A stretch of DNA of 64,000 nucleotides from Dissophora ornata (GCA_025201705.1 MU616631.1:1-64000), one strand, 5' to 3'. Shown: positions 24,495 to 36,730, counted from the stretch's first letter. A program made the numbers and translations. The notes: generated from the sequence alone by a model not told the origin.

Positions 24495-25130
24495 ATGCCG
24501 GACGTTTTTACTTTTCCGCACGCTCGGGAGGACAGCGCCTCTGTCACGTTTCACAACGCCACTGTCCTCTTGGCCACCCTTTCCCACCGCGGATGTGTGT
24601 TGGTCCAAAATCTTTCCCCAATGAGGGCTACGCTGATCAAAGCATTGCCGAAACTTGGTGTCAAGACAGGGGCAGCAGAGCTTCCCAATATGAAGTTACA
24701 GCTTCCATCTCAACACCTGGACCAACAACTTCAACGCTGTGCTCCCTCCTGGTGGCCTTATCTTTCAAAACGTAAGGAGCAATTTCAGATACTCTGGCCG
24801 TCGTCGGCCTCTGCTGCGCCTGCTAGCATCCACCCATGGTATCATTGCATGTTTTCTATTACTGTAAGAGACAAATATTTCGTCTGCCGACGCAGTCCAG
24901 GGCGACCTCGCCAAGGAATACGGGAACGAGGGCGGCGGTGTCTTTGATCGAATAGACCTCAAGTTTTGTTACGGATAAATCGAGGTCGGGAACGTTGGTG
25001 CTCTAATTATTCATGCACTGCAATCCCTGTAATTTATTATGACGTGTCCGCTGCAGGTGTAGGAGCCACTGTCGCCTTGTCATTGCTCGCACCTACCTTC
25101 CTACTTATTCCAGCCATTGTTTCTTAGACA
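24495..25130 (+). pseudogene. Possible decayed gene of unknown family
   Basis: Several short stretches in different frames look more like protein than background: NEGYADQSIAETWCQDRGS, HLNTWTNNFNAVLPPGGLIF followed by a GT splice-like site, GDLAKEYGNEGGGVFDRIDL, and a hydrophobic VGATVALSLLAPTFLLIPAI that follows a good CAG acceptor at about 25055 and ends in a stop. They are in the same strand order but not connectable without frame changes, so if this is a gene it is broken or highly diverged. A membrane protein is suggested by the last segment. I could not assign a family, and chance is not excluded. Confidence 0.25.
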
Positions 25131-26590
25131 CGGAAAAGTGGTGCCAATGCCAGTCGACGATGTCCATGGCCATCGACGTTATCGACGTTCGAGGTGCAGG
25201 GTGCAACTACTTTACTTTCCACCCTCCATTCACCTTTTCCCTCTTCCGCATGTGAGCGAGGCGGGGAGGGTTAGTTATCCGCACGTATTTTTGTCACGCA
25301 ACGTTGTTTCTTGTCCTCCTATCATCGAGCACAGCATCGTCCTTCTCATTGGCTACGACCGCAGTGACTTCCTGTGGACTGAAGAATCATTATTAATCCA
25401 ATCGACATCGAAGTTGTTCTTGTAGGTCAGCTTGAATTATTCGACATTATTAGTCGTCAGGCCATAAATAGATTCTTACGGCTGGGAGTGTGTTACAGCG
25501 CGCTGCAGGGCACGCGTGTGTGGCGGTCTGTTAGTTATATCCATGAAAAAGACAGACTCAGCCGCTTCGCCAACAGGGGCTCGAAGCTAATGTGAAGGAA
25601 GAAGCGGTAGGTATTACTAGTGAATCGTTCCCTGGAGCCGCTCATATCCCACTAGTTCACATGGGAGCCTCCCCCGGCAAATCTTCGGTTTACTGCGCGC
25701 TGGGGCCAAAGAATCTAGAGGCGATCCAGGCGCTGTGATGAAGGCCAAAATACACTCCACGTGCGGACGCCAATTATCATATCGTGGCTGTGTTGACGAG
25801 AAATTGCTTACGGGTACTGAAGGTGCTTATGAATGCTCTTTGACGATTTTTCATTCCCTTGAGTTCACCCGGGCCAACCGTTTTTCTCGTTGTGTTCTGC
25901 TGGGTTCGTTTTGTGAGCCCTTTGCTTTGTTTTTGGTAATATTTGTCCCTTCTCCCAAGAAAAATTTCCCCAGCTGGACTAAATTATTCGCAAAATGAAG
26001 ACACGCCGTGGGTTTGGCGTACCCCGATCATACACAATGCTTCTTCAGTCGGAATATTTAATCTAGGACTGTAACGATTTTCAACGCTTCCTCGATAGAA
26101 ATCAAGTCTATGGATCCACGTGTAGTACGGACTTGGGAACGCCATAGCTCCAGTCCGTTCTTCCAGCCCTTTTCGCATTCTCCCGATCATTCCCTTCACC
26201 CTATTGGCTAACTCTAGTCGCGTCCTTGCATTAAGGCGTGAACACAAGATGGAGTCGAATTGGATTGGGAGAGAGGGTGAATGCGCGTGTGAGCGCAACG
26301 GAGGGCAAACAGATGGGCCAACGTGCTAAAACGGCAAGGGCACGAACAGCTTTGTGAGAAAAACAAAACGAAGTGCTCTCATGTTCATTCCCACTGGTGG
26401 AGTGAAGCCGATTGATTATCCTGTGAAAGTAAGAGAGCCAAACACAAACCCAGTTTTTCATGCAGGCATGTAAGCAACTCCCGAGAAAAAAAACTCGTCT
26501 TTGCGATGAGGCGTGTTTACGATACATGCTTGCCATGAATGGGTAGCGTATATGCTAGCGCCTTTCCAAGAGCGTTTTTTAGACCCATGT

Positions 26591-26600
26591 TATAAAAAGA
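26591..26600 (+). promoter_or_regulatory. TATA-box-like element of the phosphatase gene
   Basis: TATAAAAAGA lies 115 bp upstream of the ATG at 26715 and is followed by a strongly pyrimidine-rich stretch up to the start codon, the usual arrangement for a well-expressed fungal gene. Confidence 0.55.
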
Positions 26601-26714
26601 GCAATGTCTCTTCTCTTTTTTTTTTCTCCTTGTCTTGCTTTTAGTCCCTCTCCCGCCCTTTAACTTCCCGCTTTACATCCTCACCTCTCTCTTTCTCTTC
26701 CATCAAAACAGACC

Positions 26715-29271
26715 ATGCGTTTTTTGACAGTCTTGCCACTTTTGGCCGTGGCTGTTGCTGCCCATGGCCACTTTGAAAAGCGTGTTCAGCCTGGTGCCCC
26801 TCAGCCCACCCCTGTCGACTTGAGACCCCTTACCTGGGGTGATGTGAACATTATCCAGACCACTGGTAAGGAACACACAGTATATATTACAGAGGAAACT
26901 TGTGTTGCCGACCAGAGATTTGAACAGTGTCTCACACGACTCCTCTCAATTCTAATGCGAGCATAGACACTCACGGTTGGTTGTCTGGGTAAGCTAAATA
27001 TCGAACGCGTCAATCCATCCGCACCTCAAATGTCGTCCACAACATATTGTAGGCAGCGGTGATACCTAACCATCTCCTCCATTACTCCATGTTTTTCAAT
27101 TTACTTAATAAGCCATACCAAGGAAGCCTCGTACTCGGCCGATTTTGGTGACTTTGCCTCTTTCCTGCACCACATGCGCCAGCAGGCAGACCACCGTCGC
27201 AAGGACTTGCTCGTGATTGATTCTGGTGATTTGCACGATGGCAACGGTCTTTCCGACGCCACCACTGTCGACGGCCAGGATTCTAACCCAATCTTCGAGA
27301 AGGCAAGTTTCTTGGCTATTTTGCACCAGTGCGTTTTTCTAGCCGAAGGATTCTGTTCTAACTGAGAACTTACATTCCCCCCCTCTTTTTCACCCACTAT
27401 AGTTGAACTGTAAGGGGACAAAAGCGGAGCTTCAATGAATCGGTTCATAGGAAAAAACTCTGATAAGCATACAAAATGTCAGCGTGTTTATTTAGGCTAA
27501 CTCTTATTTTTTGTTATGGCTCTCAATATCGAAAACCTAGACGACGCTTTGGCTATCGGTAATCACGAACTTTACGTCAACGCAGTTGCGGAGGACACCT
27601 ACAGAAACTTTGCTCCCAAATGGGGCAGACGTTACCTGGTACGCACTTGTCTTTTTTGTTGAAAAAATCATCTTGATTTGAAAGAAATGCATATTTTGAA
27701 CTTGTTGGCAATATTGCACATATGATATCCTCCTAGACCTCCAACGTTTTCATCAAGGATGGCTTGACTAACAAGACCGTCCCCATCGGAAACCTGTATA
27801 ACAGTTTCCGCATGAAGTACGGCAGTAAGTAAAGCTGGAAAAAGTCTTGTGCAGCAACTTTCAAAAAAAGTACACTTTCTAAGTCCTTGTGCAACCTGCA
27901 TCTTATAGCCCAAGTGATGAGCTATGGTTTCATGTTCAACTTCAACGGCAACGGTAACAACACCGTTGTCGAGCCTGCCAATGTCACTGTTTCCAAGCCT
28001 TGGTTCAAGGAGTCCCTCAAGAAGGACGTCGACCTCTACCTCGTTGTTGGACACGTCCCTGTCCGTTGGGCCGAGGCCCTCACTGTCATCCAGGCCATTC
28101 GTGCTGTCCACCCCTCCAAGCCCATTGTGCTCATGGGAGGCCATTTGCACGTCCGCGACTTTGTCCAGTACGATGCCCGTGCTGTGGGTATGTCCAGCGG
28201 TCGCTTCTTGGAGACTGTCGGATGGATGTCCGTCGATGGTGTCCATGACCGTTCCTGCCACAAGAACGAGACTCAGTGCGTTGGAAAGAACTTGACTGTG
28301 ACCCGTCGTTACCTCGACAACAACGTGCACACCTACAAGACTCACTCGTTGGCTCACCCCAAGCAGAAGTTTGATATCTGGAAGGGTCGTCAGATCACAA
28401 ACGAGATCACCAAGGTCCGCAAGGCATTGGACTTGTCGATTACATTGGGATGTGCCCCCCAGGACTACTACTTGGACAGATACCCCGTGACCGACTCCAG
28501 GTCGCTGTTGAACCTGGTCGCCAATGAAGTTCTGCCAATCGGTGTTGTGAACGCTACGAGACCCAACCAAGCTCTGGCCATTGTCAACTCGGGCTCGCAG
28601 CGTTTTGATCTGCTCAAGGGACCTTTCACCCTCGATGACACTTACATCGTCAGTCCTTTCCACGACGACTTTGTGTTTGCTACCGTTCCTTACAAGGTAA
28701 AGACCTGGTGCTTTGTCAAGTCCGCATATTTTCCACATCAGTTCTGAGCAGATATCTGACTTTTTTTATATATATTTTTTTAATCGACTTGTAGGTTGCC
28801 AAGAACGTTGTTAACGCTCTCAACAACGCTCCCTTCCAGAAGCGCTCCCTTCCCACTGTCCAAAACGTCACCTTGACTCCTGGATATGTAAGTTGTTATT
28901 TCCAACAAAAAGGGAGCTCTCCACATCCCATCAAAGAACAAAGCGCCTAATATTTTATATTTTTGTTTTTTTTTATCATTTCAAAGGTTACCAAGGATGA
29001 CTACGGATATGGCGGTGACGACTGGCCTCATTCCCCTCTTCCTTATGCCGATTCCCCCAACTACATCTCTTCGCCCCTGCCCGCGGGCCTTACTGATGAC
29101 ACCCCCGTTGATGTCATCTGGCTGTCGTTCTTCTCCAACTTGATGACTCCTATCCTCAAGAAGCTTGACCCCACCACCACCTACACGCCCGCCACTTACC
29201 GTAGCGATATCGATACCAACACCATGTTCTTGAGTTTCGTCAAGGCCAAGTGGAGCGGAACCACCTGCTAA
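26715..29271 (+). CDS. Secreted metallophosphatase / 5'-nucleotidase-like, with microexons
   Basis: Nine exons (26715-26865, 26967-26988, 27113-27302, 27403-27409, 27541-27638, 27737-27824, 27909-28696, 28795-28887, 28987-29271) give 573 aa. The start [18 protein letters not shown] is a signal peptide followed by a KR site. Metallophosphoesterase motifs appear in order: DTHGW (residues 51-55), [25 protein letters not shown] and GGHLHVRDF, which supply the di-metal ligands. Several N-glycosylation sequons are present. The family includes calcineurin-like secreted phosphatases and 5'-nucleotidase-like proteins of fungi (yeast YHR202W type). A role in phosphate or nucleotide scavenging outside the cell or in the vacuole is inferred. 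Exon 2 is 22 nt and exon 4 only 7 nt. The intron before exon 4 uses a GC donor. Both microexons are needed to complete the conserved DTHGW and [12 protein letters not shown] motifs. Confidence 0.9.
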
Positions 29272-29851
29272 AAAAGTAAATAATCGGAATTGGGTCTCCT
29301 CCTCACGGAAAGCGAAGAATTTGCTGACCCTTCTATCCTATCGGCACTATGTGATCTAGAAAAATAAACAAATAATGTGTTACTCTTTTATTCCAACGTT
29401 AAAAAAAAACTGGCCAGAACATGGCGCCTATTTTCGATGACCGCAATCCGTAAAAATTCAGTTCTCAGTTATCCATATTTGCGTCGCGCATCAGGTGTAA
29501 AAGACCATAGATCCGCAGCTCCCGTCTGCGTCATAACGAGAAAATACGCCCCGAGCAAAAAAAAAGAAAAAAAGGTGGCATTTAAGAACTAAACGCGCAT
29601 TGCGATATTTATTCACGTTTTTCTCTTTCGCTCTCCTGTCAAAATCCATGGAAGGGGGGTTTCTCTCCGCGTATCAAGGTTCTCTCCGAAAAAAAAAACG
29701 CGAACCTTATTCACGATTTCGCCACCAAAACGCAACTTTCGTCGGAGCGAGAAATAAACGTGATCATGGGAAAATCAAAAATGCTGGAGTGGTTGTTCCC
29801 TTCATTCATAGTTTTTTAACATCTTGTCCCTCTCCCCCACTGAAATCACCA
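29272..29851. other. Intergenic region between phosphatase and M3 peptidase genes
   Basis: It contains the phosphatase 3' end with a polyadenylation signal, then A-rich sequence and the presumed promoter of the peptidase gene. I see no gene; the open frames here lack conserved features. Confidence 0.6.
29363..29368 (+). terminator. AATAAA polyadenylation signal
   Basis: AATAAA lies 92 bp after the stop codon of the phosphatase gene, a plausible distance for its 3' end processing signal. Confidence 0.55.
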
Positions 29852-32800
29852 ATGTCAGAATCACCCATTCAACTCCCCACCTCCGCACAGGAACTCGCCG
29901 AGATCTCCTCGCGTGTCGAGGACCTTTTGCGCGTCAGTGGAGACGACCTGGTCGCGGTCCCTGTTGCTGAGCGTACTATCGAGAACACATTGTTGAGACT
30001 GCAGGAGGCCCAGAGCCAGGCTGCTGCCATGCAGACCCAGTGCACTTTTCCAGCCATGGTAGCGGCCCAATCCCCCCTCCCCCCCACCCAACATGTTGAG
30101 TTGCGCAATCCAATTGAAAAAAAAAGATGTGCCCCTTGACCAATTGCGCGCTATCTCTCTTTCTTTTTTTTTTTTTACACTTGCGTAACAGGTGCATCTG
30201 AATAAGGAGGTCCGCGATGCTGCGACCGATGCGAAAAAGTCACTACAGAAGGCTTGGTCTGCGTATGTCATGTCTTCATTTGGCTGCGTTTTTTGAAGAG
30301 AACAAGTTATCCGAATTAGGATGCAATTGGGGAGAATATAATAATAACCAGCCATGTGTCTTTTGTCCCATTTTTGCTTCCATAGTCTTTTTTCCAGGAG
30401 AGTAAGTTGGCGTTTATTGTGGCCAATCAAAAGGGAGCCGTCGTTTGTGAGCCCTTAAACTGACCAAGCACACATAACATTGCTAAAAAAAAAAAACTCG
30501 TGCTAGGACGTGTACGCAATCTTGAGTGAGCTGGATCAGGGGTCACACACGGAAAGCGACTCGCAGATCCAACGCCTACTCAAACACACTCTCCGCCTCT
30601 TTCAACGCCATGGTGCCGCGCTCTCTGAGACGGATCAACAAAAGCTTTCAAAGATCCGCACAGAGATCGGTGGCCTCGAACTTGATTTCCAAAAGAACTT
30701 GAATGAGGACACGACAGACATCCTGCTGACAGAAGCCGAACTCGAGGGCTGCACCGAGTCCTGGATCTCTGGACTCCACAAGACTGAGAAAGACGGCAAG
30801 CAGGTTTACAAAGTCACAATGAAGACGCCCGATATCTTGAACGTGAGCAGGAATGCGATTCTGCCAGAGACCCGAAAGAAGGTCACAGTGACGTACCGTC
30901 AAGTCTGTACCTCGACAAACGGGCCTATTGTGGAGCGACTGATCCAGTTGCGACACGAGGCTGCAGTGTTGTTGGGGTACAAGAGCCATGCGGCTTATCA
31001 GCTGGACATCAACATGGCCAAAACAGTTGACAATGTGGACGAGTTTTTGGATACGATCACGAGCTCCATCTCGGGAAAGCTGGAGAGTGACAAGGAGACA
31101 TTGTTAGAGTTGAAGCGCATTGAGTACGATAACCGTGGATGGAGCAGTCAGCTTGATGGCAAACTTTATTCTTGGGACGTGAAATACTACCAGGAAATCT
31201 TGTTCAAGGAGAAATACGCGGTTGACAACTCATTGATTCAAGAGTACTTTGAACTCGAATACGTTCGAGACCAGATCATGGGCGTGTAAGTTTTTCATAT
31301 AAGCCAAATCTGTTATAGTATGGTTTTTTAGGGTTTTCGTTCGCGGATGATGTCAAGTTTTTAACACTCAGCTATTTTTCGGTTCGACGATCCTCTAAAA
31401 AGCTACTCTGAGATCTTCCAGCTGAGGTTCGAGCAAATTCCTGGAAAGTACTGGGCAGAAGATGTGACCTTGTTCGCAGTCTACGACCAAAAGGCGCAGA
31501 ACGAGGCTGGTGAAGCTGGCAAAAAAGATCCTTCCGCGTTCAAGATTGGATACTTTTATCTTGGTAAACTGCAATAACCTATTTTGATCCGCGCATAGAA
31601 GTGAATTTGATCATAGAAGGGATCAGAAATGATACTGACACCTTGTATTTTTTGCTGCATGGTTACAGATCTCTTCCCTCGGCCAGGTAATGACTAGCAG
31701 ACAAACGGTCTAAAAGATGGTTGTCATTGAAAATGCTCCTAGCCTTAACATAGAGTCGCTGTATGTCTAGGCAAATACGCTCACCAGTGCGTCGTGCCGT
31801 TGCGCCCAAGCTACACTGTTTCTAGCACTGGGGAGCGCATGCTGCCAGTCGGTAAGGATTGTGCATGCAGTTGTTGCGATTACTTCAATAGAAAATATCC
31901 TACTAAAAAGCATTATGATTTTGCGTCGTCAATAGCGGTCAATGTCGGCAATCTCTCGCGCCCCACAGCTGACCGACCTGCGCTGCTCAAGCACAGCGAG
32001 GTTAGATTTCTACAACTTTTTGGAGAACGACCTCAAAGTAGATGGATGGGGTCGAAAAATAAGCAATGCAATAACTAACGTGGAGCCTTTTTTATTTTTA
32101 TTTTTTTTCCCTCCATGCAAATATCTATAGGCCAACACGTTCTTCCACGAATTTGGTCATGTATGCCACGCAATGTCTAGCAAGGCTCGCTACTCGCTGT
32201 TCAACTTTTCGTGGTCCGCTGTTCCATACCCAACGTCGTTGGCCATGGACTTTTTGGAAGTCCCTAGTATCATGCTCGAGAACTGGCTCTGGGAACCCAC
32301 GGTGCTCAAGCGCCTTGGCAGGTATGAGTCGGATTGTTAGCATGTTGGGCGATATGGTATACAGTTTTGCTTTGTTCTGACACTCCTTACACTCTCTCCG
32401 CCTCTATCACCGAATATCCAAAAGACACTACAAAACTGGGGAAGAACTTCCGGATGACTTGATCGAGTCTCTCGTCAAGACCCGCAAGGTCCTCAAGGGC
32501 CTCCTGTTTTCTCAGCAGATCGCTGTTACTGCCATTGACATGAAGCTCCACAGTATCGACCCAAAGCAGCGCACAAAGTCGATCCCTGAATTATGGAAGG
32601 AAATGAGCGAACAAATTGTCGGTGTCAAACTCGAGGATGAACCAGACACCAACCCTGCTTGTCAGCTGTACCACATCGCGATGGGCTACGACGCCGGTTA
32701 CTACGTCTACGCCTGGTCAGAGATGCATGCCCATGACCTCTATACCCGCTTCAAGGACAACGCGGGCAGAGATTCACAAGAAAGAACAAGGGCGATGGAT

Positions 32801-32935
32801 GGAAGCTTGGGACGAGAGTATTGGGAAAAAGTGTTGGTCCCGGGTGCGACTGTCGAACCAATTGAGTTGCTGAGAGACTTTTTGGGAAGGGAACCGAATG
32901 CGCAGGCCTTCCAGCGCTACCTGACGGAAGCATAG
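29852..32935 (+). CDS. M3-family zinc metallopeptidase (thimet oligopeptidase / saccharolysin-like)
   Basis: Ten exons (29852-30058, 30192-30262, 30386-30401, 30507-31285, 31403-31563, 31669-31686, 31771-31851, 31936-32000, 32131-32321, 32425-32935) give 699 aa, the usual size of the family. The zinc motif HEFGH is at residues 472-476 and the third ligand Glu at 509 in FLEVPSIMLENW. The stretch between them is about eight residues longer than I recall for mammalian thimet oligopeptidase. The substrate-loop region (MGYDAGYYVYAWSE) is conserved. These enzymes cleave short cytosolic or mitochondrial-intermembrane peptides. No clear targeting peptide is visible, so cytosolic action is inferred. 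Exon 3 (16 nt, encoding ALFSRR across its borders) is my best choice by family spacing; a 4-nt alternative (30398-30401) also keeps frame. Exon 6 is only 18 nt. Confidence 0.9.
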
Positions 32936-32967
32936 ACCAATGTCTAACTAATAATATGTTCACGCGA

Positions 32968-32973
32968 AATAAA
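32968..32973 (+). terminator. AATAAA polyadenylation signal
   Basis: AATAAA lies 33 bp after the M3 peptidase stop codon and 126 bp before the convergent RAMA-PHD gene's stop. Confidence 0.5.
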
Positions 32974-33098
32974 ACATAGAGTTGACGCAAATGGCCCCTC
33001 AGCGCTTTATGTGCGATATGTCCCCTCCTTGTCTACTGAAGTGCACGCAAATCGACTCACTTTCGGACTTGCATTTATTGTACAATGTTCAATTTTTT

Positions 33099-36000
33099 TC
33101 ATACGTAGTCTGGAGTCTCGTTCTTCTCGGAGGTTGTATCAGTCAATAGTAGCGTTGACGCGCTCCTATTCCTGTCTCTGATCCCTTGTGCGGCTTCAGC
33201 AGCACTTCCAGCTTCCTTCATCTCAACGTCCCCAGAGTCAGTAGTGACTTCATGCTGCTGCTGCTGTTTCGACTGGTTCGTCTCTAAAATTTGCAGTTCC
33301 TGTCCGATTTGGTGGTATGGCACTGACTGGCGACGAGAATATGGTCTGCTATTAAAGTAATCTTCTATATGGGCAATGTCCCTGTGGCGCTGGCATCGGC
33401 AGCTTGATACTCCTTGGCATTCCTGTGTTGCTGATGCAGCAGATTCCTGATCTGACGACGACGATGGAGTAAAAGCCAAGGACCGCATCAACGGAGGCAA
33501 ATCCTGCAGGGTGTTAACAACAGAGTAGTGGCGATCATAAATTCCACCAAAGCTATTGAAACTCGGTTCAAAAGGTGACGGCGGATAGGAGGTATAAGGG
33601 GTCGAGTTGACAGGTGTATTTGCGCCACTGAAGATCGTCAGCAACGCCTCTGCAGCAGCAACTTCCGCGACGGACTCTAATGACGCCGACATGGTCCTTG
33701 AATGGGTTGACGGGAACATAGGACTGTAGTTGCTGTAAGGTGAATTGGCTTGAGATTCAGAGTCAGAAATCTCTTGAGCCGCCTTGAGCAGATCCATGAT
33801 ATCGTCTTTTCGTTTCCTGCCGTGCCTGCCGTGATGTTGCCAGTCTTCCTCGTTCCCCGAAGAAGGCTCCCTGCTGCGCTCGTTTGTACTGTCTGCTCGC
33901 TGCGATCCATATACATGAGGCCCTTGCCATGGACTTTGCTCAACAGAATTAACCGCGGAGAATACAGATGACGACGACGAGTGCGTAGGCGAGGGAATGG
34001 GAGTTGGTATGCAGGATGGACAGAAATACTGTTTCGAATCCTCGCCAAGTTCTTCGTAGTCACGATCTTGGAGACCCTTGTCGCAAGCGACATGCACCCA
34101 GAGCGAGCATCCATCGCAAAAGATCATCGGTGTCTCGTAATCGTCGTCCTCATAGGTCCGACAGCAGAGGGGACAGATATTTCCCTTCTCGGCCAGAGTC
34201 GTGCACGAAGGGCACAGCGCACAGCCATTCGACCAACGGCCCTCGCCAATACCAGATTCTTTGGATTCAGATACGGTAGTAAAGTCCTCGTCTACCATGT
34301 CGACATCGGTTGCTACTGCTGCACGGCATCCGCATTCCACGCATTCTCTGCAGTCAAGACATATCCACTCCATCAAACTGCGAGATGCGCTTGATCGGAT
34401 GATGTCCTTAAGAGTTGGTTCTCGTACGAGCTGGCATTGAAGGTGGACGGACTGGTGGCATTTGTCACAGGATATTATTTGAATATCCTCTGATGTAGCT
34501 GCCTGCGCTGCCAGTCCCGACATCGCACCCTTGCTTGAATGAAGTGATGGTACCTCGTGGACTGACTTTCGGCAACAGCTGCAGATGGTACATCGTGGAC
34601 ATTGCCGTGAATTCCCAGCCTGCAAAGACGCCTGCTTGCCGGTAGTGGTATCGGGGGGTATACAGTCAAGATGGTAGTAATCGCCACAGTCAAGACAACG
34701 CTTCATTGCACCCTGGCTATAGCGGACATTGTTCGCCGATGACTCTTTGCCGTCCGCATAGGATCTGTGGCTAGAAGATTCCAGGGTTGAGCGGCGGCGG
34801 CGGGGTGTGATCACTTCTCCCGTGGTACCACACAGGACACAGAGGGTTTCATCGTTCTTGCTTAGCGACAAACCTAAAGGAGCCATAGCTGGCGCCAACG
34901 ACAGGGCCTTCACAGCCCTCAGTGCCGACACGCGGGTCCTAGATGAATGTGACCATAGCAACTCTTGCTCCTGTCGGTGTCGTGCCAGACTTTCCAGCGG
35001 TACGGGGTGTTTGTGTCGATGCGACCTTTGTCGTGACCCTTGATTCCTTGTTCCATGACGAGTATAGGTTCCCAAGGTCGGCGATGAAAAGGGATCCTGC
35101 ATCGCAAAGAGTGCGCCGGCTGCCTCCAGGTGCAGCTGTCGATCCTGCATGATGTCTGAGCTGACCATTCCGGATAGATCTGACATGGTTCTCTTCCTTG
35201 GCCGAGTTATCCCTGATCTGCCCTTTTGCACAGCCGTGCCAGTCTGAGTTGTGATCCTTAGCTCTGTCTTCTCTGCAGCAGCGATCACAGGGCGCTTGCG
35301 CTTTTTTCTGTCCATGACGGCTGAACCTATAAGTTCCGCAGAAAAAAAACTTTCAGTCACACAATACATAGCGAAATGGCGCGTGCTTGCAATATCTACA
35401 ATAACAATGGCTTCAAAATACCTTTGCCCGTGTGTGACGACCCTCCCTCTGCTTGTCCTGAGCCGTCCTCCGTCATGTCTGCCAAGTAGCGCTTCCTTAA
35501 GACGTCCAGCGACACTTCTGTCAACCCCTGACCTTCAAACATCTTGCTCAGCTCAGGGACCTGTAGGATCGGAATCTTAATGGCTGACCATCCATTGACG
35601 GCTACCTTGCCCGTTCTGCCGCCCTTGACCATTGCTGTAGCCCATGCACTGGGAGTCTCATATTCGCTCTGAAGCCATGGATAAAGTGTTATGGCATCTG
35701 CCTCCTTGAATTGCGGAATCAGCGTCCCCTTTGCAGTGACAACCGCGCAATGTTCACGGAAGATAGCCAGCGTGTCAGCAGGAAGGTATCCGGTCGAAAC
35801 GAGGTTGTACAAGTTGACGCGGAGCTGCGCTGCAGACTTTAGCGTGGACGGTTTGATGTCCGTCGGTTTACTCCCATTCGATACGGCTGACGTCGCTGTT
35901 GTTGATGGCTCAGGCTCTACTTTGGAGTTCCCCTTTGCGGGTTGTTTCGTCGATCCATGTCCTTGCTGTCTCCTTGTTGTCTCTGGATCCGAGAGTCTGC

Positions 36001-36730
36001 CTGATTGGTCATGACTCGAGTCCTCGTCCTGGCCATTATGCCTGCGTTCCTGAGCCAACAGCGCGTCTGCGGAGGCAATCGAGTAGGGTCGTGTCTTTTT
36101 CCTCTCACGAGGAACTGTAATCTTTGACAAGTCGCGTCCTGAGAAGGCAGAATGGGTCTGTGAGATGCTGAGGGCTGTCAGAGAGTTTGCAGTGGCAGTG
36201 ACGGGGCTTGCCAGAGGAGAGGGTATCGTGTGGTTAGTGACAGGAGACAGAGCGGCTAAGTGAGCGCCGTTCGAGTGCGACCTGCCATGTCCAGAGAGGC
36301 GTGGAGGAAGAGGAGGTCTCTGGTGGGTCTTCTTGTCCATGTCCGTACTGGTGCGATATGGACCATAGTGCCGCTTGAAGGTTGCGGTATCGTTGTTTTC
36401 ACTACTGTCAGCGGATCCTGCATCACCCCAGGTCATGTCTGCGCTTGACAATGAATCTGATGATTCAGTTGATCCTTGGGCGCAGCTCTCGTTCGATGAT
36501 GCATCAGTTGACGATGATTTCTTTTCTCTCACGTCCGAATCCATGCTAGGCCGTCCAGACGGTGTCTGCTGCTCGTCCATCACATCTGTTTGACTGTCCA
36601 GTAAAGTTCCGGAATCCGGCGCATGGGCCGAGAATGAGGTTCGGTCTCGAGATGAATTGCGATAGTGTTTTGGCATGGCGAATCCGTTGGCACCTTTGGC
36701 CTCGACTGCCTGCAATTCTTGAGCTTGCAT
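33099..36730 (-). CDS. RAMA-domain and PHD-finger-cluster chromatin protein
   Basis: Exon 1 (36730-35422) and exon 2 (35326-33099) join in phase across a 95-bp intron to 1178 aa. The start is the first in-frame ATG (MQAQELQAVEAKG). Residues about 300-390 form a RAMA domain (LRVNLYNLVSTGYLPADTL, then ETPSAWATAMVKGG and NGWSAIKI), named from its occurrence with restriction enzymes and adenine methylases and proposed to read modified DNA. Residues about 597-872 hold a Cys/His cluster of several PHD fingers (CVLCG, CLDCGDYYHLDC, CDKCHQSVHLQC, CPLCCRTYED, FCDGCSLWVHVAC, FCPSC), resembling the multi-PHD block of trithorax/KMT2-type proteins. The rest is Ser-rich disordered with nuclear-type basic clusters (KKRKRP, GRHGRKRK). 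A nuclear reader of DNA and histone marks is inferred. The two parts occupy different frames and could be mistaken for two genes. Confidence 0.85.

Larger units (their letters stand above)
23854..26590. other. Gene-poor region, possibly holding a gene remnant
   Basis: No intact gene is visible. A GA repeat lies at 24155-24177. Short coding-like segments at about 24500-25130 (see the separate pseudogene entry) are followed by about 1.5 kb in which I see only unconnected short frames. The last part is the promoter of the phosphatase gene. Confidence 0.5.

Noticed and set aside
35326..36730. Two separate genes (RAMA protein and PHD protein)
   Set aside because: The upstream frame ends within the intron and the phase matches exactly at consensus splice sites, so one gene is the simpler reading.
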